64,000 bases of DNA from Dactylorhiza incarnata (GCA_033032865.1 JAWHQI010000272.1:1-64000); one strand, 5' to 3'; shown: positions 22,385 through 33,740, counted from the first letter of the stretch. The notes: a model not told the origin generated them from the letters alone. A program made the numbers and translations.

Positions 22385-22960
22385 CTCTCGAGAGGGAGGC
22401 CGGCCGCCGGCCGCCGGCCACCGGGCGCCGCCCCTCCCTCAAGGGGACCGGCCGGCCTTGGCCAACCCCTCCTTGGAGGGGGTCGGCCATGGCCGCCCCT
22501 CCTTCGAGGGGGCCGGCCGCCCCCTCTTTGAGGGGGCCGGCCTCGGCCGTCCCCTTGGAGGGGGCCGGCCGCCCCCTCCCTCGAGGGGACCAGCCGCCCC
22601 CTCCATGGAGGGGGTCGGCCCGGCCGGCCGCCCTCAACTTGAGGGGGCCGGCCTTGGCCGCCCCCTCCCTTGAGGGGGGCCGGCCGCTCCCTCCATGAGG
22701 GGGCCGGCTCCGGCCGCCCCTTTCCTTGGAGGGGGCTGGCCTCCCCTTTCCTTGGAAGGGGCCGGCCGCCCCTTCCTTGGGAAGGGCCGTCCGCCCCTTT
22801 CCTTGGAAGGGGCCGACCGCCCCTTTCCTTGGAAGGGGCCGGCCGCCCCTTCCTTGGGAAGGGCCGGCCGCCCCTCCCTCTTCGAGGGAGGAGTCCGGCC
22901 TCACCTCCCTCCTTGAGGGAGGGCGGCGGCCGGCCCTTCTTCCCCGCGAGGAAGAAGGCC
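22385..22960. repeat. Palindromic GGCCGGCC-rich repeats
   Basis: Dozens of short imperfect palindromes such as CCCCTTCCTTGGGAAGGG and GGCCGGCC follow each other, able to fold into many hairpins on either strand. Overlapping Pro/Gly/Arg-rich frames on both strands reflect the repeat, not genes. Confidence 0.85.
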
Positions 22961-23176
22961 GCCGCCACCGCCGCCACCTTCCGCCCATTTTTGGGATTCC
23001 GGCGGTGGCCAGCGTCGCCGCTCCGGCGAGATCGCCGCCCGGCGGTTACCAAACCGCCCGATCATGGAAGGATCGCGTATGGGCCGTCCGATCATCCTCT
23101 TTTTCTATTTATTTAATTACTTATTTATTTAAAAATGCTAACCGCACACCATAACTACCGTAACCACCTCCGAATC

Positions 23177-23186
23177 CTATAAATAG
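23177..23186 (+). promoter_or_regulatory. TATA box of the Retand-like LTR
   Basis: CTATAAATAG, about 90 bases upstream of the segment shared by both LTRs. The transcript start is expected shortly after it. Confidence 0.7.
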
Positions 23187-23803
23187 GACCCCAGGGGTCT
23201 TCATTAGGGGGATCGGATTTCTCTCTCTCTGAAGGAACTCTGCCTTCGGAAAATCCTCCAACGGACTCTGACCGTTCCGCCGAAGTGAGCGTCGTCCGTT
23301 CCGCGGAAGTGAGCGCCGTCCGTTCCGCTAAAGCGAGTGTTGTCCGTTCGCCTCCGACGAACGCACTTGACTCCAGCATACACGCTCACCCAACGTGCAG
23401 CGAGACCCCTGAACAAGGCAAAGCTCGGAGCCGGTCATCATCCAAAAGCACAATTCTACAACCGAAGGGTCCAACACTTAGAATATTTTCCCGAGTCACT
23501 CAACATCGTGAGAGGTGGTCTGTCACCCTCCGAGCATCTCTCTCACTCAAAATTGTAAAGAGGCGCGGCCTGTCGCCCTCTCCTTCTCCGAAAGCTGTAA
23601 CCTCCCGGGAAGATAGTGAAGTTCGGTCGGCACCGTCCCGACAACGTGGTTTTTCACCCCGCCTTGGGGTTTTCCACTGTAAAAAGTCTCCTTGTCCATT
23701 GCCGTCTATATTGACTGTTTGCGCGCACCGGCTCGACTCCCGAGCTAAGACGGTCGATTTAGACCGGACCGCGGAAGAGCCATGTGCGACCCGCAACAAT
23801 AGT

Positions 23804-23856
23804 ATATATATGTGTGTGTGTGTGTGTGTGTGCACATGTATATACATGTTCCTATG

Positions 23857-23887
<31 letters not shown>

Positions 23888-23890
23888 GCA
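23804..23890. repeat. Compound microsatellite
   Basis: (TG)n at about 23811-23832, then (CT)n and (AT)n up to 23888, directly after the LTR end. Confidence 0.9.
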
Positions 23891-23977
23891 CACGACCTTT
23901 TATTTTTAAAACGTGAATATAAAACATAGAAGAATTCTTGTTGAACAAGTAGAAAAACTATCAATTTGAACACATAA

Positions 23978-24806
23978 TTCAGTCCCAAACTTTTAATTTT
24001 GAACAAATTAGTCTCCAACCTTTAATAGCTTTTCATTTCAGTCATCTATTAACACTTTTTCATTAAAACTAACAGAAATGTTGGCTGAGCATTAAAACTA
24101 TGAATTCTGAAGTAATACAAAACATGAATTTAAACAATACAGAACAAATACATAACGAGAACATATACTATGAATTTAAACTTCGATCCCTAAACCAATA
24201 CGGTCACAGGAGGGAGTTCTCTTACTGCACTTACAGTTCTAAGCCGTATCATATTTGGATCTATCTCTTAGCTAACTAAACCATCGAATGGAGATTTTCA
24301 TTGCAGAAATTAAGGTTTTTTCATCCCTAAATCACTGGAGCCAACACATAACACTAAATCGAAGGCGCCCAGGAATGAAGACTAGAAATAATTCAAGGGA
24401 AATCAAATTAAACCCACGCGGAACCCTAACAAATCACATTATGTAGTTTCAAAATCCGCCCGGAGTAGTCTACGTGGAGGACTCGCCGTGGAGAGTCGCT
24501 GTGGAGTACTGACATGGAGTCATCTCCGGAGCAGTCGCCGTGGAGGACTTGCCGTGGAGGACTCGCCGTGGAGGACTCGTCGGGGAGTAGCCGTGCGCAG
24601 TGGTAGCCATGTGGAAGGAGGAAAAGGGTCGCGTGGGATGAGGAAAAAGGGGCGTTTTCTGAATGAACGAGTGGCTTGACGGAAAAGTAAAATCTGTTAA
24701 CTTTAGGATTGAAACTTAAAAGGGAGTAAAAGTTGGGGACTGATATAAGCAAAAAAATGTTTGGGAGTGAAAACTTAAAGGGAGCAAAGGTTGAGGACTG
24801 AAATAG
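23978..24806. mobile_element. Candidate non-autonomous DNA element with inverted ends
   Basis: The left end ATTCAGTCCCAAACTTTT... and the right end ...AAAGGTTGAGGACTGAAAT are inverted relatives. Further inside, AACTTTTACTCCC-type words recur in inverted order. The interior at 24450-24600 holds a short GC-rich array (CGCCGTGGAGGACT). No transposase is seen and no clear TSD was found. The layout suggests a Mutator-like or MITE-type derivative. Confidence 0.4.
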
Positions 24807-24859
24807 GTATTTTTCCTTAAATATATAATTAAAAAACAAAATTTTAAATCAAATTATTT

Positions 24860-26600
24860 ATAACCACAACAACACTTAAGCCTTTATCCCACGATAGTGG
24901 GGTCGGCTATATGGATCCTTTGTCTCCATTGCGCCCTATCTTTAATCATAGCATCACTAATGCCTAAGTACATCATATCTTTCCTTATAGTTTCGTTCCA
25001 AATTTTTTTTGGCCTACCCTTCCCCCGTTTAACATGTCTAATGACTAAACTCTCACAACGCCTAACAGGTGCCTCTAATGGTCTTCTTTGTACATGTCCG
25101 ATCCATCTTAATCGAGCTTCTCGCATCTTCTCTACAATTGGTGTCACTCTTGTCTTATCCCTGATATTCATTCATAATTTTATCCAGTCTCGTGTGACCA
25201 CACATCCACCTTAGCATTCTCATCTCCACAACTCTCATTTTTTGCTCATGTACACCATTCACTGCCTAACACTCAGAACTGTAGAGCATTGCTGGCCTAA
25301 TTGCAGTACAGTAAAACTTGTCTTTAAGTTTTAATGGTACTTTACGATCACATAAGATCCCACACGTGCCTCTCCACATTAACCAACATGCTTGGATTCT
25401 ATGTATCACATCTTTATCTACACCTCCATCTTTTTGAATTATCGATCCCAGATATTTAAAGCACTCACTGCGGGAAATATCTTGGCCACCCAATTTAATG
25501 ACGGAGTCATCCGACCTTCTTGCACTAATAAATTTAAGCTCTATATACTCTGTCATTGTCCTGCTCAACCTAAAACCCTTCTTTTCTAAAGTGTCTCGCC
25601 AAGATTCAAGAACAATATCATCTGCAAATAATAAACACCAAGGTATTACTTGTTGGTTATGTTCGGTGAGCTCATCTGAGATAAGGGTAAAGAGATAAGG
25701 GCTTAAAGCTGACCCTTGATTTAAGCCAACAACGATTGAGAATTCCTGTGTTAATCCTCCAGATGTCCTCACCCTGGTCACTGAATTTGTATACATATCT
25801 TTGATTACATCAATGTATGATACATTTATAGCTCTCTTTTCTAAGACTCTCCACAAGACCTCTCTTGGAACCCTATCATAAGCCTTCTCCAAATCGATAA
25901 ACAACATATGCAAATCTTTGTCTTTCCCGATAGTTGTCAATGAGTCTCCTCAAGAGATGTATAGCTTCCATGGCTGACCTCCCTGGGATGAATCCAAATT
26001 AATTCTCTGAGATGCTAGTCTTTCGTCTAACTCTTCTCTCTATTACTCGTTCTCATAGTTTCATAATATGACTCATTAATTTAATTCTCATATAATTGAC
26101 ACAATTTTGTATCTATTTTGTTCTTATACAAAGGTACCAAAATACTTCTCTCCATTAGTCTGACATCCTTTTTGTCTTCAGTTAATCTTATTGAAGAAAC
26201 TTGCAAGCCATAAAATTCCTTCCCTCCCTAAGCATTTTCATACTTCAATGAGTATATCGTCTGGTCCAACTGTCTTTCCATTTTTCATCTTCTTCAGAGC
26301 GTCATCTATCTCTGATGCTTAAATTTTACGATAAAAAGTTATGTTTTTATACTACTCCGATTTACTTAACTTCTCCAAGTTCAGTTCATTGTCTTTTCCT
26401 TTATTGTATAGTTGGTAAAAATATCTTTTCTATCGCTCCTTAATAACCACATCATCCTTTAAAACCGTATCTGATTCATCTTTTATGCATTTAACTTGGC
26501 TTAAATCTCTTGTCTTCCTCTCTCTAACTCGAGCAATTTTATATATATTACGCTCTCCATCTTTGGTATCTAGTCATTTGTAAAATTCTTCATCAAAATT
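24860..26600 (-). pseudogene. RTE-type LINE with reverse transcriptase
   Basis: Minus strand. From about 26600 inward come the YKRLDT / RERKTRDL linker, RT motifs LFIDLEKAYDRV, NQGSALSPYLF and LLFADDI, then RLRWIGHVQRRP and IADP at the C-terminus. The hairpin plus AAGTGTTGTTGTGG tail is at 24860. 5' truncated, lacking the endonuclease. Frameshifts occur around 25250 and 25950, and 16 residues seem deleted after LLFADDI. It has a complete 3' tail, unlike the copy at 9520-13383. Confidence 0.9.
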
Positions 26601-27064
26601 ATTAATAGTTTTAACAAAATAAATGTACTTAAATCTGAAGCACATTTTGTTACTATAATAAACAAACACTGTTACTTGCATTTATGAGTCACAATTTTAT
26701 CTTTAAAAGACACGTAAGTCTTTTGTTTACTTTAAATACGTACACCTATCACAATTTGCAGAACGATCTGCTAAGTCCAAGTGTATCTACAGACTAGAGT
26801 AACAGGTGTATCTGCCGAGTATTGGGTACGTAACGGTACCAGATACGTAACGGTACCAGATACGTATCTGATACTGATACGTATCCGATATAGATATGTG
26901 GTTCTCAAGGATGTATCGGTGCTTCATAGAGCACCATTATGTAAAACTAAAACATCACTAGGTTTAACAAAAGAAGGGCCTTCCCACTTTGATCTCTTAT
27001 ATTTAATATATGCATATGCACCAAAATCCAGACTTTCTATCTTTGTGCTCAAAAGATTTTATTA
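26601..27064. other. Spacer with GGTACCAGATACGT repeats
   Basis: 26825-26890 repeats ACGGTACCAGATACGTA-like words, partly palindromic (TACGTA, GGTACC). No gene is recognised. Confidence 0.4.
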
Positions 27065-27194
27065 GCAAAAATATGAAGGTTCTTTCTTTGTAGGCTTCCA
27101 CATCCAATGATCTTTTCCCTTGGGGATTCAGGCTTTCATGCTCCAACCTTCCTATTTTCAAAATCTCCAAAACATTGTTCTTATTTTCCTAATG

Positions 27195-27446
27195 TTATGG
27201 AACAATGGCAGAAGAGACATTCTCTTCACATGGAGCTGTATCAACAACTAATGGAGATGGCGGTGCAATGAAATCTTCTTCTAGAGAGCCCAAGACACTA
27301 AGCACTTCCCTTAGGTAGGGAGAAATTATCTTTGGTGTCTTTGTGCCTTGGGCTCTCTTTGGAGATAGGAGTGCTTTGGATGGCGCAGCCTCCAGGTACT
27401 TAGGCGGGTGCTCGTCTCCCGAGTTTGAATCTTTAATTTCATACAA
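27195..27446 (-). CDS. Host-like coding fragment, unrecognised
   Basis: An 83-residue minus-strand frame (for example SGDEHPPKYLEAAPSKALL and PYLREVLSVLGSLEEDF) has normal plant codon use and no retroelement motif. Just downstream on the same strand, 27190-27070 contains another peptide-like stretch (LEHESLNPQGKRSLDVEAY), possibly a second exon. It could be a captured host gene piece or an exon of an antisense gene. I do not recognise it. Confidence 0.35.
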   Translation of the reverse strand: MYEIKDSNSGDEHPPKYLEAAPSKALLSPKRAQGTKTPKIISPYLREVLSVLGSLEEDFIAPPSPLVVDTAPCEENVSSAIVP

Positions 27447-27479
27447 TGCAAGTTTATTGTTTGCTTGTTTGTTCTTGAT

Positions 27480-28060
27480 ACAACGTAGCTATATCGTATC
27501 AGTTCGCCCGACCTACCGCCCTCCGCCGCCACTTTCGGTCGCCGAGAACTAATGATCTCCCTGTTTCCTCCATCCCGGCTCCCACTGCCGCTTCGTTCCA
27601 AGCTCGCTACGATCGGCTCGACAAGGCCATGGATAACATCCTCGTCGTCATGCATGAGCTTCGTTGCCGACTCCTTCCACAGGCGCACACTTAGCTATTA
27701 TGCCTTAGCCCGACCAACTGCCCTTCCTCGCACTGCCAACTGGATTTCAGATCCAACCCCCTTCATGCCACCCGATCTCCGCTTACCCTTTCTTCCGCCC
27801 TATCCACCGCGATATCCTCCCCGAGTGTCCTTGAGCGTTACTTCCGCCACAGCTCCAGCTCCCTCTCCCTAGAGCATCATCCCGAGGCCGACCATGCAAG
27901 GATATCGATGTTATCCAAGAGACATTGGATCAACAACTCCTTTTCTTCCTTTTCCAGTTCTGCATTTATGGATAAGGTTCTATCTCCATCTCCCCCGGGG
28001 ATCGGGATCTGCTCCGCCTCCTGGGTGGCCCCGAGATGAGTTCCATCTGTTACGCTTCTA
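27480..28060 (+). pseudogene. Possible gypsy leader/gag N-terminal remnant
   Basis: Contains ...SFQARYDRLDKAMDNILVV, a coiled-coil-like start resembling gypsy gag N-termini, then shifts frame repeatedly. No zinc knuckle or pol follows. Confidence 0.3.
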
Positions 28061-28239
28061 ACTGCACGTGGGTATTCATAGCCTCTTCACGGGTACCCGC
28101 TCCGAGAGAGGGGGCGCTCGCACGTACCCGCTCGCCCTAAGGAGCTCCTGGTTGGCGCGGGCTCTGCTGCCTCATCTCACACATTGGGCGGTTTCACCGA
28201 TTGCCTGATCTGAAGGCTGCGTGTCCGAACTGTTGATGC

Positions 28240-28975
28240 CGAAATCGTCACCAACCTCCACATTCAGTGACAGGTCAAGCGGATAGTGAAGGAATCAGGA
28301 ACTGCAAACAATATGTTACTAGCCTTGAGGATCGAGCAAACAGAACACAGAAAAGAGGTTGCCGCTAGCAGCGACGGACACCATATTTACCTGAGCGGCG
28401 AATACCACTTACTCCGGGCAGTATATTTCACAAAGAGACTATTACAAGGCGCAAGACAAAACGGCGCAGAAAACTAGAGTCACTCGATGACTCAGAACTT
28501 GTAACTGCACCCACAATATGGCAGATTCTGGCTCAAGTTCTGTGTTCTCTCTAAGCACCCATGACCCCCTATTTATACCGGGAGCAGGCTGCCCAGACGG
28601 TTGAGATCAATTAATGTTGTAGTTAATGTCAAAGGGTCTGTGCGATTACAACAGCCTGTAACCGCACAAGCCATATCTAATCTAAAGAGAGAGGAGGGTC
28701 TGTGCGGTTACAACAGGATGTAACCGCACGAGCCATCACTAGCCAAGGAGAACTCAGGCGGGCTCCCAGTGTGCTCGCCAGAGCTCCTCTAGACTAGATG
28801 TTGAGGGCTGACTGGAGGGACGTGCGGCTACCCAGCTCGTTACCGCCTGCTCGCTTGAGGCCGAGGTGGCGACCACCAGAAGAGTAGTCGCCCATGCTGC
28901 CGGATGCTGAGACTTGCCATGGCCCTGAACTGTTCTGGATCTGACTGTGGTCGCAGGATTTCGGGTTAACAGTAC
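28240..28975 (-). repeat. LTR-like block, minus orientation
   Basis: The minus strand starts TGTTAACCCG (plus 28975) and has a TATA-like GGTATAAATAGGGGG (plus about 28568-28582). Two copies of a near-palindrome (TGTGCGGTTACAACAGGATG...AACCGCAC) lie at 28635-28735. It interrupts the copia LTR that resumes at 28976. The inner end was not fixed. Confidence 0.4.
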
Positions 28976-29095
28976 AAGTTTTTGTACACTTATATGGGAA
29001 GAGAGGAATGAGTTATAATCTTATTCTAAGATGTGGGACTAAATCCTAAGGAGGTAATGAGCTCCATCTGGGCCTTTTATATATTCTATTCAACA
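28976..29095 (-). repeat. 3' LTR (truncated) of minus-strand copia element
   Basis: Matches the U3 part of 33753-33956, with the minus-strand start TGTTGAATAG at 29095. Its other end is cut off by the block at 28240-28975. Confidence 0.75.
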
Positions 29096-29310
29096 CTCTC
29101 CCGCAAGCTGGAGCATACAGATCGTAAGCTCCAAGCTGGACAAGAATTGATAATATAGCGGTCGTGGTAAGGCTTTTAGTGAGAATGTTAGCAACTTGCC
29201 CAACAACAGGAACATGTTTTAATTCCAGTTTCTTCAGTTGAACCTTCTCCCGAACAAAGTGACAATCGACTTCGATGTGTTTGGTGCGTTCATGAAATAC
29301 AGTATTACTA
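29096..29310 (-). pseudogene. Copia RNase H C-terminus and purine tract
   Basis: Minus-strand peptide [19 protein letters not shown], then ILTKSL and YDLYAPACG, is the standard end of copia polyproteins. The purine tract GCTTGCGGGAGAG directly precedes the LTR. Coding stops abruptly at 29310, where sequence of a different element begins. Confidence 0.85.
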
Positions 29311-30541
29311 AAGCCTGGTCAAGCACCTCCATCTCCTCCTCTTTCTCCAGTCCCAGAAAATATCACTTCAGATGAGGTCCCTGTACAAAATATCATCCCA
29401 GATGATATCATTCCATCTAATATAACTCCAGATACTACATCTCAGTTTCCTCTCCAACCATAATAACAACCATCCATCATCATTTCTACTGAAAATACTC
29501 CAGACATCCAGTCTGCTCCCTTACCACAATCTCTCATCACTCCAGAAGATAATCAATCACAATCCCCTATCCACCAAAATTTCCCAGAGTTCAATGAGGA
29601 TTTCACATCAGTTCGTCTAGTTATCCTGCCAACACCTCTTCTTAACACACTTCTTGCTTCTACCACACATTCTACTCCTTCCTTTGATATTCAACAAATA
29701 ATTTCAAAAGCAGTAGTACTTATAGATGGAAAGTGAATTGCAGGAATCAAAAGAGTCTCTCATGGCTCTCAAAATGTTTGTCCTCCATTGTGACTAAAGA
29801 ATTCTTAACCTCCCTGGTCAGTAAGGTTCAGAAGGGGGGAGAATTCACGTGAGGAGGAAATGCTTGGTCAAGAAAAAGAGGGTGGCCAGGAGAAGGATAA
29901 GATTGCTGAAGTTTCTGACCCTAACAATCCTAATAACCTTACTGTATTTCAAACAACAATTCCAGATGTTCTCTTAGAGGATGCACATATCCAGGGGGAT
30001 CTTGCACTAAATCAGGGGGAGCTCCTTTTAAACTCAGGGGGAGATGCTTTTTTAGAGGATGAGCCAATCCAGAGGGAGCCCCTAGAAGATGATCAACTAT
30101 TGAATGAAGTTTCACAAATTGCAAAGGAGGCTGCCCAGCTAGCTCAAAAGGAAACACAAACTCAGGGGGGGCCTCTCAATGAAGATGACACTCAGCAAAA
30201 AGCAAACATGACAGATGAAGAGGAGGATGGCCTTTTGGTGTTTGCCTCAAGAACGGTGATACCACTGGTTTTCTCCAGAAAGAGGAAAACTCCACAAGAA
30301 TAGAAACAATACAGGTATTCTGATGAAGAACAATCTCTATTATATCATCTCAGTAAAATACTTTGAGATATAGCTATGAAAGACAATCTTATCAAATGTA
30401 AATTTGTCATGTTCTATGCATCTGTGCAATGATGCCATTTTATGTCAATTGTATATGTGTTTGTATTGTGTTTTTATTCAATTGTATGTTTAAAATCACT
30501 TATATTATGTGTAAAATTTGTTAAGATAAATAGGGGGAGAT
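29311..30541 (+). pseudogene. Sirevirus-like region between pol and 3' LTR (env-like)
   Basis: Acidic, Pro/Gln-rich coding style (SPPLSPVPENITSDEVP...) broken by a stop at about 29461 and others. An open frame at 29860-30303 (147 residues) repeats EDE/QRE/GGP-type units and ends RKRKTPQE. Purine tracts recur at 29836, 30012, 30038, 30165 and 30531 (GGGGGAG type), a habit of Sireviruses. The frame may be the end of the putative envelope-like gene of these elements; no membrane segment is visible in it. Confidence 0.55.
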
Positions 30542-32159
30542 TGTTGGGAAAAACCTGTGATTTATCTAACAAATTATTTTAAAGTGATTTCATCATCTAT
30601 GATGTATTACCCATACTGTATAGAGAGGGTAATCTGGTCATTAGATGTCCTAGGATATCACATTCACTTAGAGTATCAAGATCAGGTCTAAGATAAGCAC
30701 AAATTCAGTTGAGTTAAACCTACGTCGAATAGAAGTCGATGCAACTTCGACTAGAAGTCGACCCAACTCTGACTGATTGTCGAAGTAACATAGACTGATT
30801 GTCGAAGTTTCAAGTGAAGTCGACACAACGTCGAAATGAAGTCGACGCAGAAGGAAGAGCCTGTCGAAGCCCTCTTAGAAGGCGACGTAACTTCGACTTC
30901 AATTTGACGCAGAAGATGAAGTTCAAGTCCAAATCTTCAACTCGACGGATACGTCGATAAGTACTCGACGCAACGTCGACATCTGAGTTCAGCCAGAGTT
31001 AAGAAGGAATTCGAAGTTGCTTCTATAAGAACTAAGAGGTGCGTCGATATGAAAAATAATAAAGTCGACGCATCGTCGAATATAGACATAAATAGTATGT
31101 TTTCTGTTGTCCTTTCTGATCCTTCTCCAAAGTCTTCCGAAGATGAAATTTGAATTACAACGACTCCTTTATTGCCAAGAATGGAATGAAGTATTTTAGG
31201 GAACAACAAAGACATTCTTGGAGGTTATTCAAATCAGATGGACGGGTCGGGAAACATAAATAGAAGGAAATACACAAGGTCCAATGCATATTCCTTCTAA
31301 GGACAGAACAGAAAAGGAATGAAATTGAAACATTATTCGACAAAAGAATAAGTATTCAGAAGAAAGAAGTAAAATATAACCAATTCATTATTCGGTCTTC
31401 TTCCTCTTCCTCAAGCTCTCTCAGACTGAAAGAGAAGAACTTCTCTGTACAGATACACAAGGCTGTTGCTTCTTCTTCTTCATCATCATACAGCAGCAAG
31501 CAAACAAGAGTACAAAGATCAAAAGGATCAAAAGCTCATAACCCTTGCATTCATCACTATCATAAGCAAGACTTCATCTTATACAGATCCTGAAGAATAT
31601 CAAAAGCTCACAACTGCTGAAGGATTTACACAACATAATCATATTCTTCTTCTTTCCTCTGTTCTTATTTTGTAACTAACAAAGAGTCCTAAGAATCCCT
31701 CTTCAAAGGATTCAGTTGGTTTTAAGAGTCTCCTTATCAAAAGACTCAGTGGTTCTAAGAGTCTCCTTATCAAAAGACTCAGTGGTTCTAAGAGTCTCCT
31801 TATCAAAAGACTCAGTGGTTCTAAGAGTCTCCTTGTCAAAAGACTCAGTGTTGGTTCTGAGAGTCTCCTTATCAAAAGACTCAGACACATATATTGCAAT
31901 CCTACCAAGGTGGTAGAAGAGTGGACTACCCACATTTTGGGGAACCACTATAAATTTTTTATGTCTTATGTGTTTAATTTTCTGTGCTGTCCCCTTATTA
32001 CTGTTTTCTGTTTTTCTGTGCTTATATTATTCTGAGTTGGTATAGCTGAATGCATTGTTGTTAGAGTTGTTTTATTGTGTGTGCATATTTAGGGTAAACG
32101 TTTCAAAACTCTATTCACCCCCCTCTAGAGAATACTCAGAGGCACACTGTGCACTTTCA
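30542..32159 (+). repeat. Sirevirus-like LTR
   Basis: TGTTGGGAAAAACC...ACTTTCA, about 1618 bp. The first 200 bases match 57400-57585 and 61997-62145. It contains GTCGACG/CGTCGAC words (30715-31080), a 33-bp hairpin array at 31728-31890, a TATA box (CACTATAAAT, 31946-31955) and the CTATTCACCCCCCTCTAG block near its end, typical of Sirevirus LTRs. It directly abuts copia gag of the opposite strand at 32160. Confidence 0.75.
31728..31890. repeat. 33-bp hairpin array in LTR
   Basis: About five units of AAGAGTCTCCTTATCAAAAG + ACTCAGTGGTTCT. Each has the inverted pair GAGTCT/AGACTC. A single related copy lies at 9384-9406, and the series begins again at the window end (63935-64000). Confidence 0.9.
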
Positions 32160-33126
32160 GATACCTTCATTGGAGATCGACGCAACAGAGCCAAATGAAT
32201 GACTGATCATCCCCTGAAAATGTTGGAGCTGGGTGCGCAAGGTATCAATGTCTGTACGGGTGGTGGAAGGAGTATCGACCGCAATGGATGCATGTTGTTG
32301 TGGGGGCATACCATGCTTACGATAGCATGTTGCCTCAAGATGACCATCCCGACCACAATGAGTACACTTAGGACAAGTCGTTCCGTTGCGTCCCCTACCC
32401 CGAGAAGTGGTGCGACCTCTACGAGTCGAAGGAGGAGCTGGGTGAGATGTAAAAGACTGCTGGAGGAGGGACAGAGAGAGACCCCCTAGAGCCTCGAGGG
32501 GCGGTGTGGCCTTTAATAGCATGGAGCACACATCCGAAAGAGAGGTGATGGAGGAAGAAAGGATCTGAGTCCGGATGTTGTGAAGATGAGGCGGAACACG
32601 GGTCATCATCATGGCGATGACAACCGCTTCTTTCTGGGCACGTCGGGCAGCTAGGTCCACTCTTGGAGGCTGATGTTGAATCCAGTCCTCGACAAGAGTT
32701 TTGGATCGCGCAACAAAGGAGGTTAAGTCTCCAGGCACTCCAGATTCGAGAGATTGAAGGTCTGTGATGATATCAACCAGGTGTTACAGGCTGTCCTTGC
32801 TAGAATAGAGGGATTGGAGTTCCTCCACACATGGCCTTGATCCTCTCATGATACATGGCCTTACGATATAGTTCATTGTCCATAGAGTTTAGGATCCATG
32901 ATTGGACACGACCGTCATCACGGAGCCATTCCTCGATGGGCTTAGTAGGAGTAGCTTTTGTCAGATGATGAAGGCCTTTGGTCTGCAGAACACGACAAAC
33001 AGAGTGCACCTACTCATCAAAGTTCTTCCCACTAAGTGAGATAGTGGTGATCCGAAGCGCATCGCGAATTTCAGCTAGTGGTGTAGCAACACGAGCCAGA
33101 AGAGACGAGGCATCATTCACGTCCAT
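32160..33126 (-). pseudogene. Copia gag
   Basis: The minus-strand start MDVNDASSLLARV is at 33126. The conserved W.RDDGRVQSWILNSMDNEL segment (about 32930) and a zinc knuckle CTHCGRDGHLEATC (about 32340, complete C-C-H-C) identify gag, the particle protein. A stop near 33010 and a frameshift near 32800 break it. Protease, integrase and reverse transcriptase that should follow are missing; the sequence jumps to a Sirevirus LTR. Confidence 0.85.
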
Positions 33127-33740
33127 GTCACTTGGCGAGAAGCGCGGTCACGTCGAGGTCGCGGTCACACCGAGGAACTAAGTAGGAATTTGTCGAACAT
33201 GAGAGCTTGCGGAGAGAGCTCGCGAGAGAAGTCAGGGGATTAGGAGCAGCGAACAAAGGGTCTCTGTCGGATAGGAGCTTTGGCGGTCAGGAGCGGCGGA
33301 CAGGGGCTGTGATCAGACACAACGATCAGAAGTTGTGATCATACACATCGACCAGGGACTGCGATCAGAAGCTTGGCGAGACACCATCGATGATTGCAAA
33401 GGAGCGACGAGCAGGAGTTGCGAGCAGGGGCTGCGATCAGACGCAGCGAGCAGGATTTGCGATCAGAAGTTTGACGCAAACAGGATGAGCTCGGTGCAAG
33501 GAGCTGGAGCGTTGAGACCACGAATAGGATGATCTAAGCGATTAGAGATGAGAAGCCTCGGGAGACCTTGAAGCAAGTGGGTCCTGGTTGGCAGCGAGGT
33601 AAATCTATAAAAGGAGGGAGGCAATCGATTGCAGAGGGTAGCAACGAGAGAGAGAGAGACAGGAGCTTGCAGTCAGACAAAGGGAGCTCTCGCGATCAGG
33701 AGAGAGCTGAACAGAAGAAAAAACAACTAGGATCCGTTTG
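33127..33740 (-). other. Leader of minus-strand copia element
   Basis: Untranslated leader between primer site and gag, with repeated GCGATCAGA / GAGCAGG words at 33290-33480. Confidence 0.6.

Larger units (their letters stand above)
17415..23798 (+). mobile_element. Tat/Retand-like Ty3/gypsy element, deleted for gag and RT/RNase H
   Basis: Order: partial 5' LTR, primer site, protease, integrase, 104-bp tandem array, GC-rich spacer, purine tract, 1.9-kb 3' LTR. Array-bearing 3' non-coding regions are characteristic of the plant Tat/Retand group. Gag is almost absent (only about 300 bases before the protease), and the protease is joined directly to the integrase with the polymerase and RNase H missing. 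The copy cannot replicate by itself. Confidence 0.85.
21897..23798 (+). repeat. 3' LTR, 1.9 kb, very GC-rich
   Basis: TGATACG...GCAACA. It begins with a 62-bp sequence present twice in tandem (21897-21958 and 21959-22020). It then carries a 33-bp array, a palindromic GGCCGGCC-rich block, a TATA box and the R-U5 segment shared with 17415-17939. Confidence 0.85.

Noticed and set aside
22059..23154. Open frames of up to 320 residues on both strands
   Set aside because: They lie wholly in LTR repeats and encode Pro/Gly/Arg repeats; not genes.
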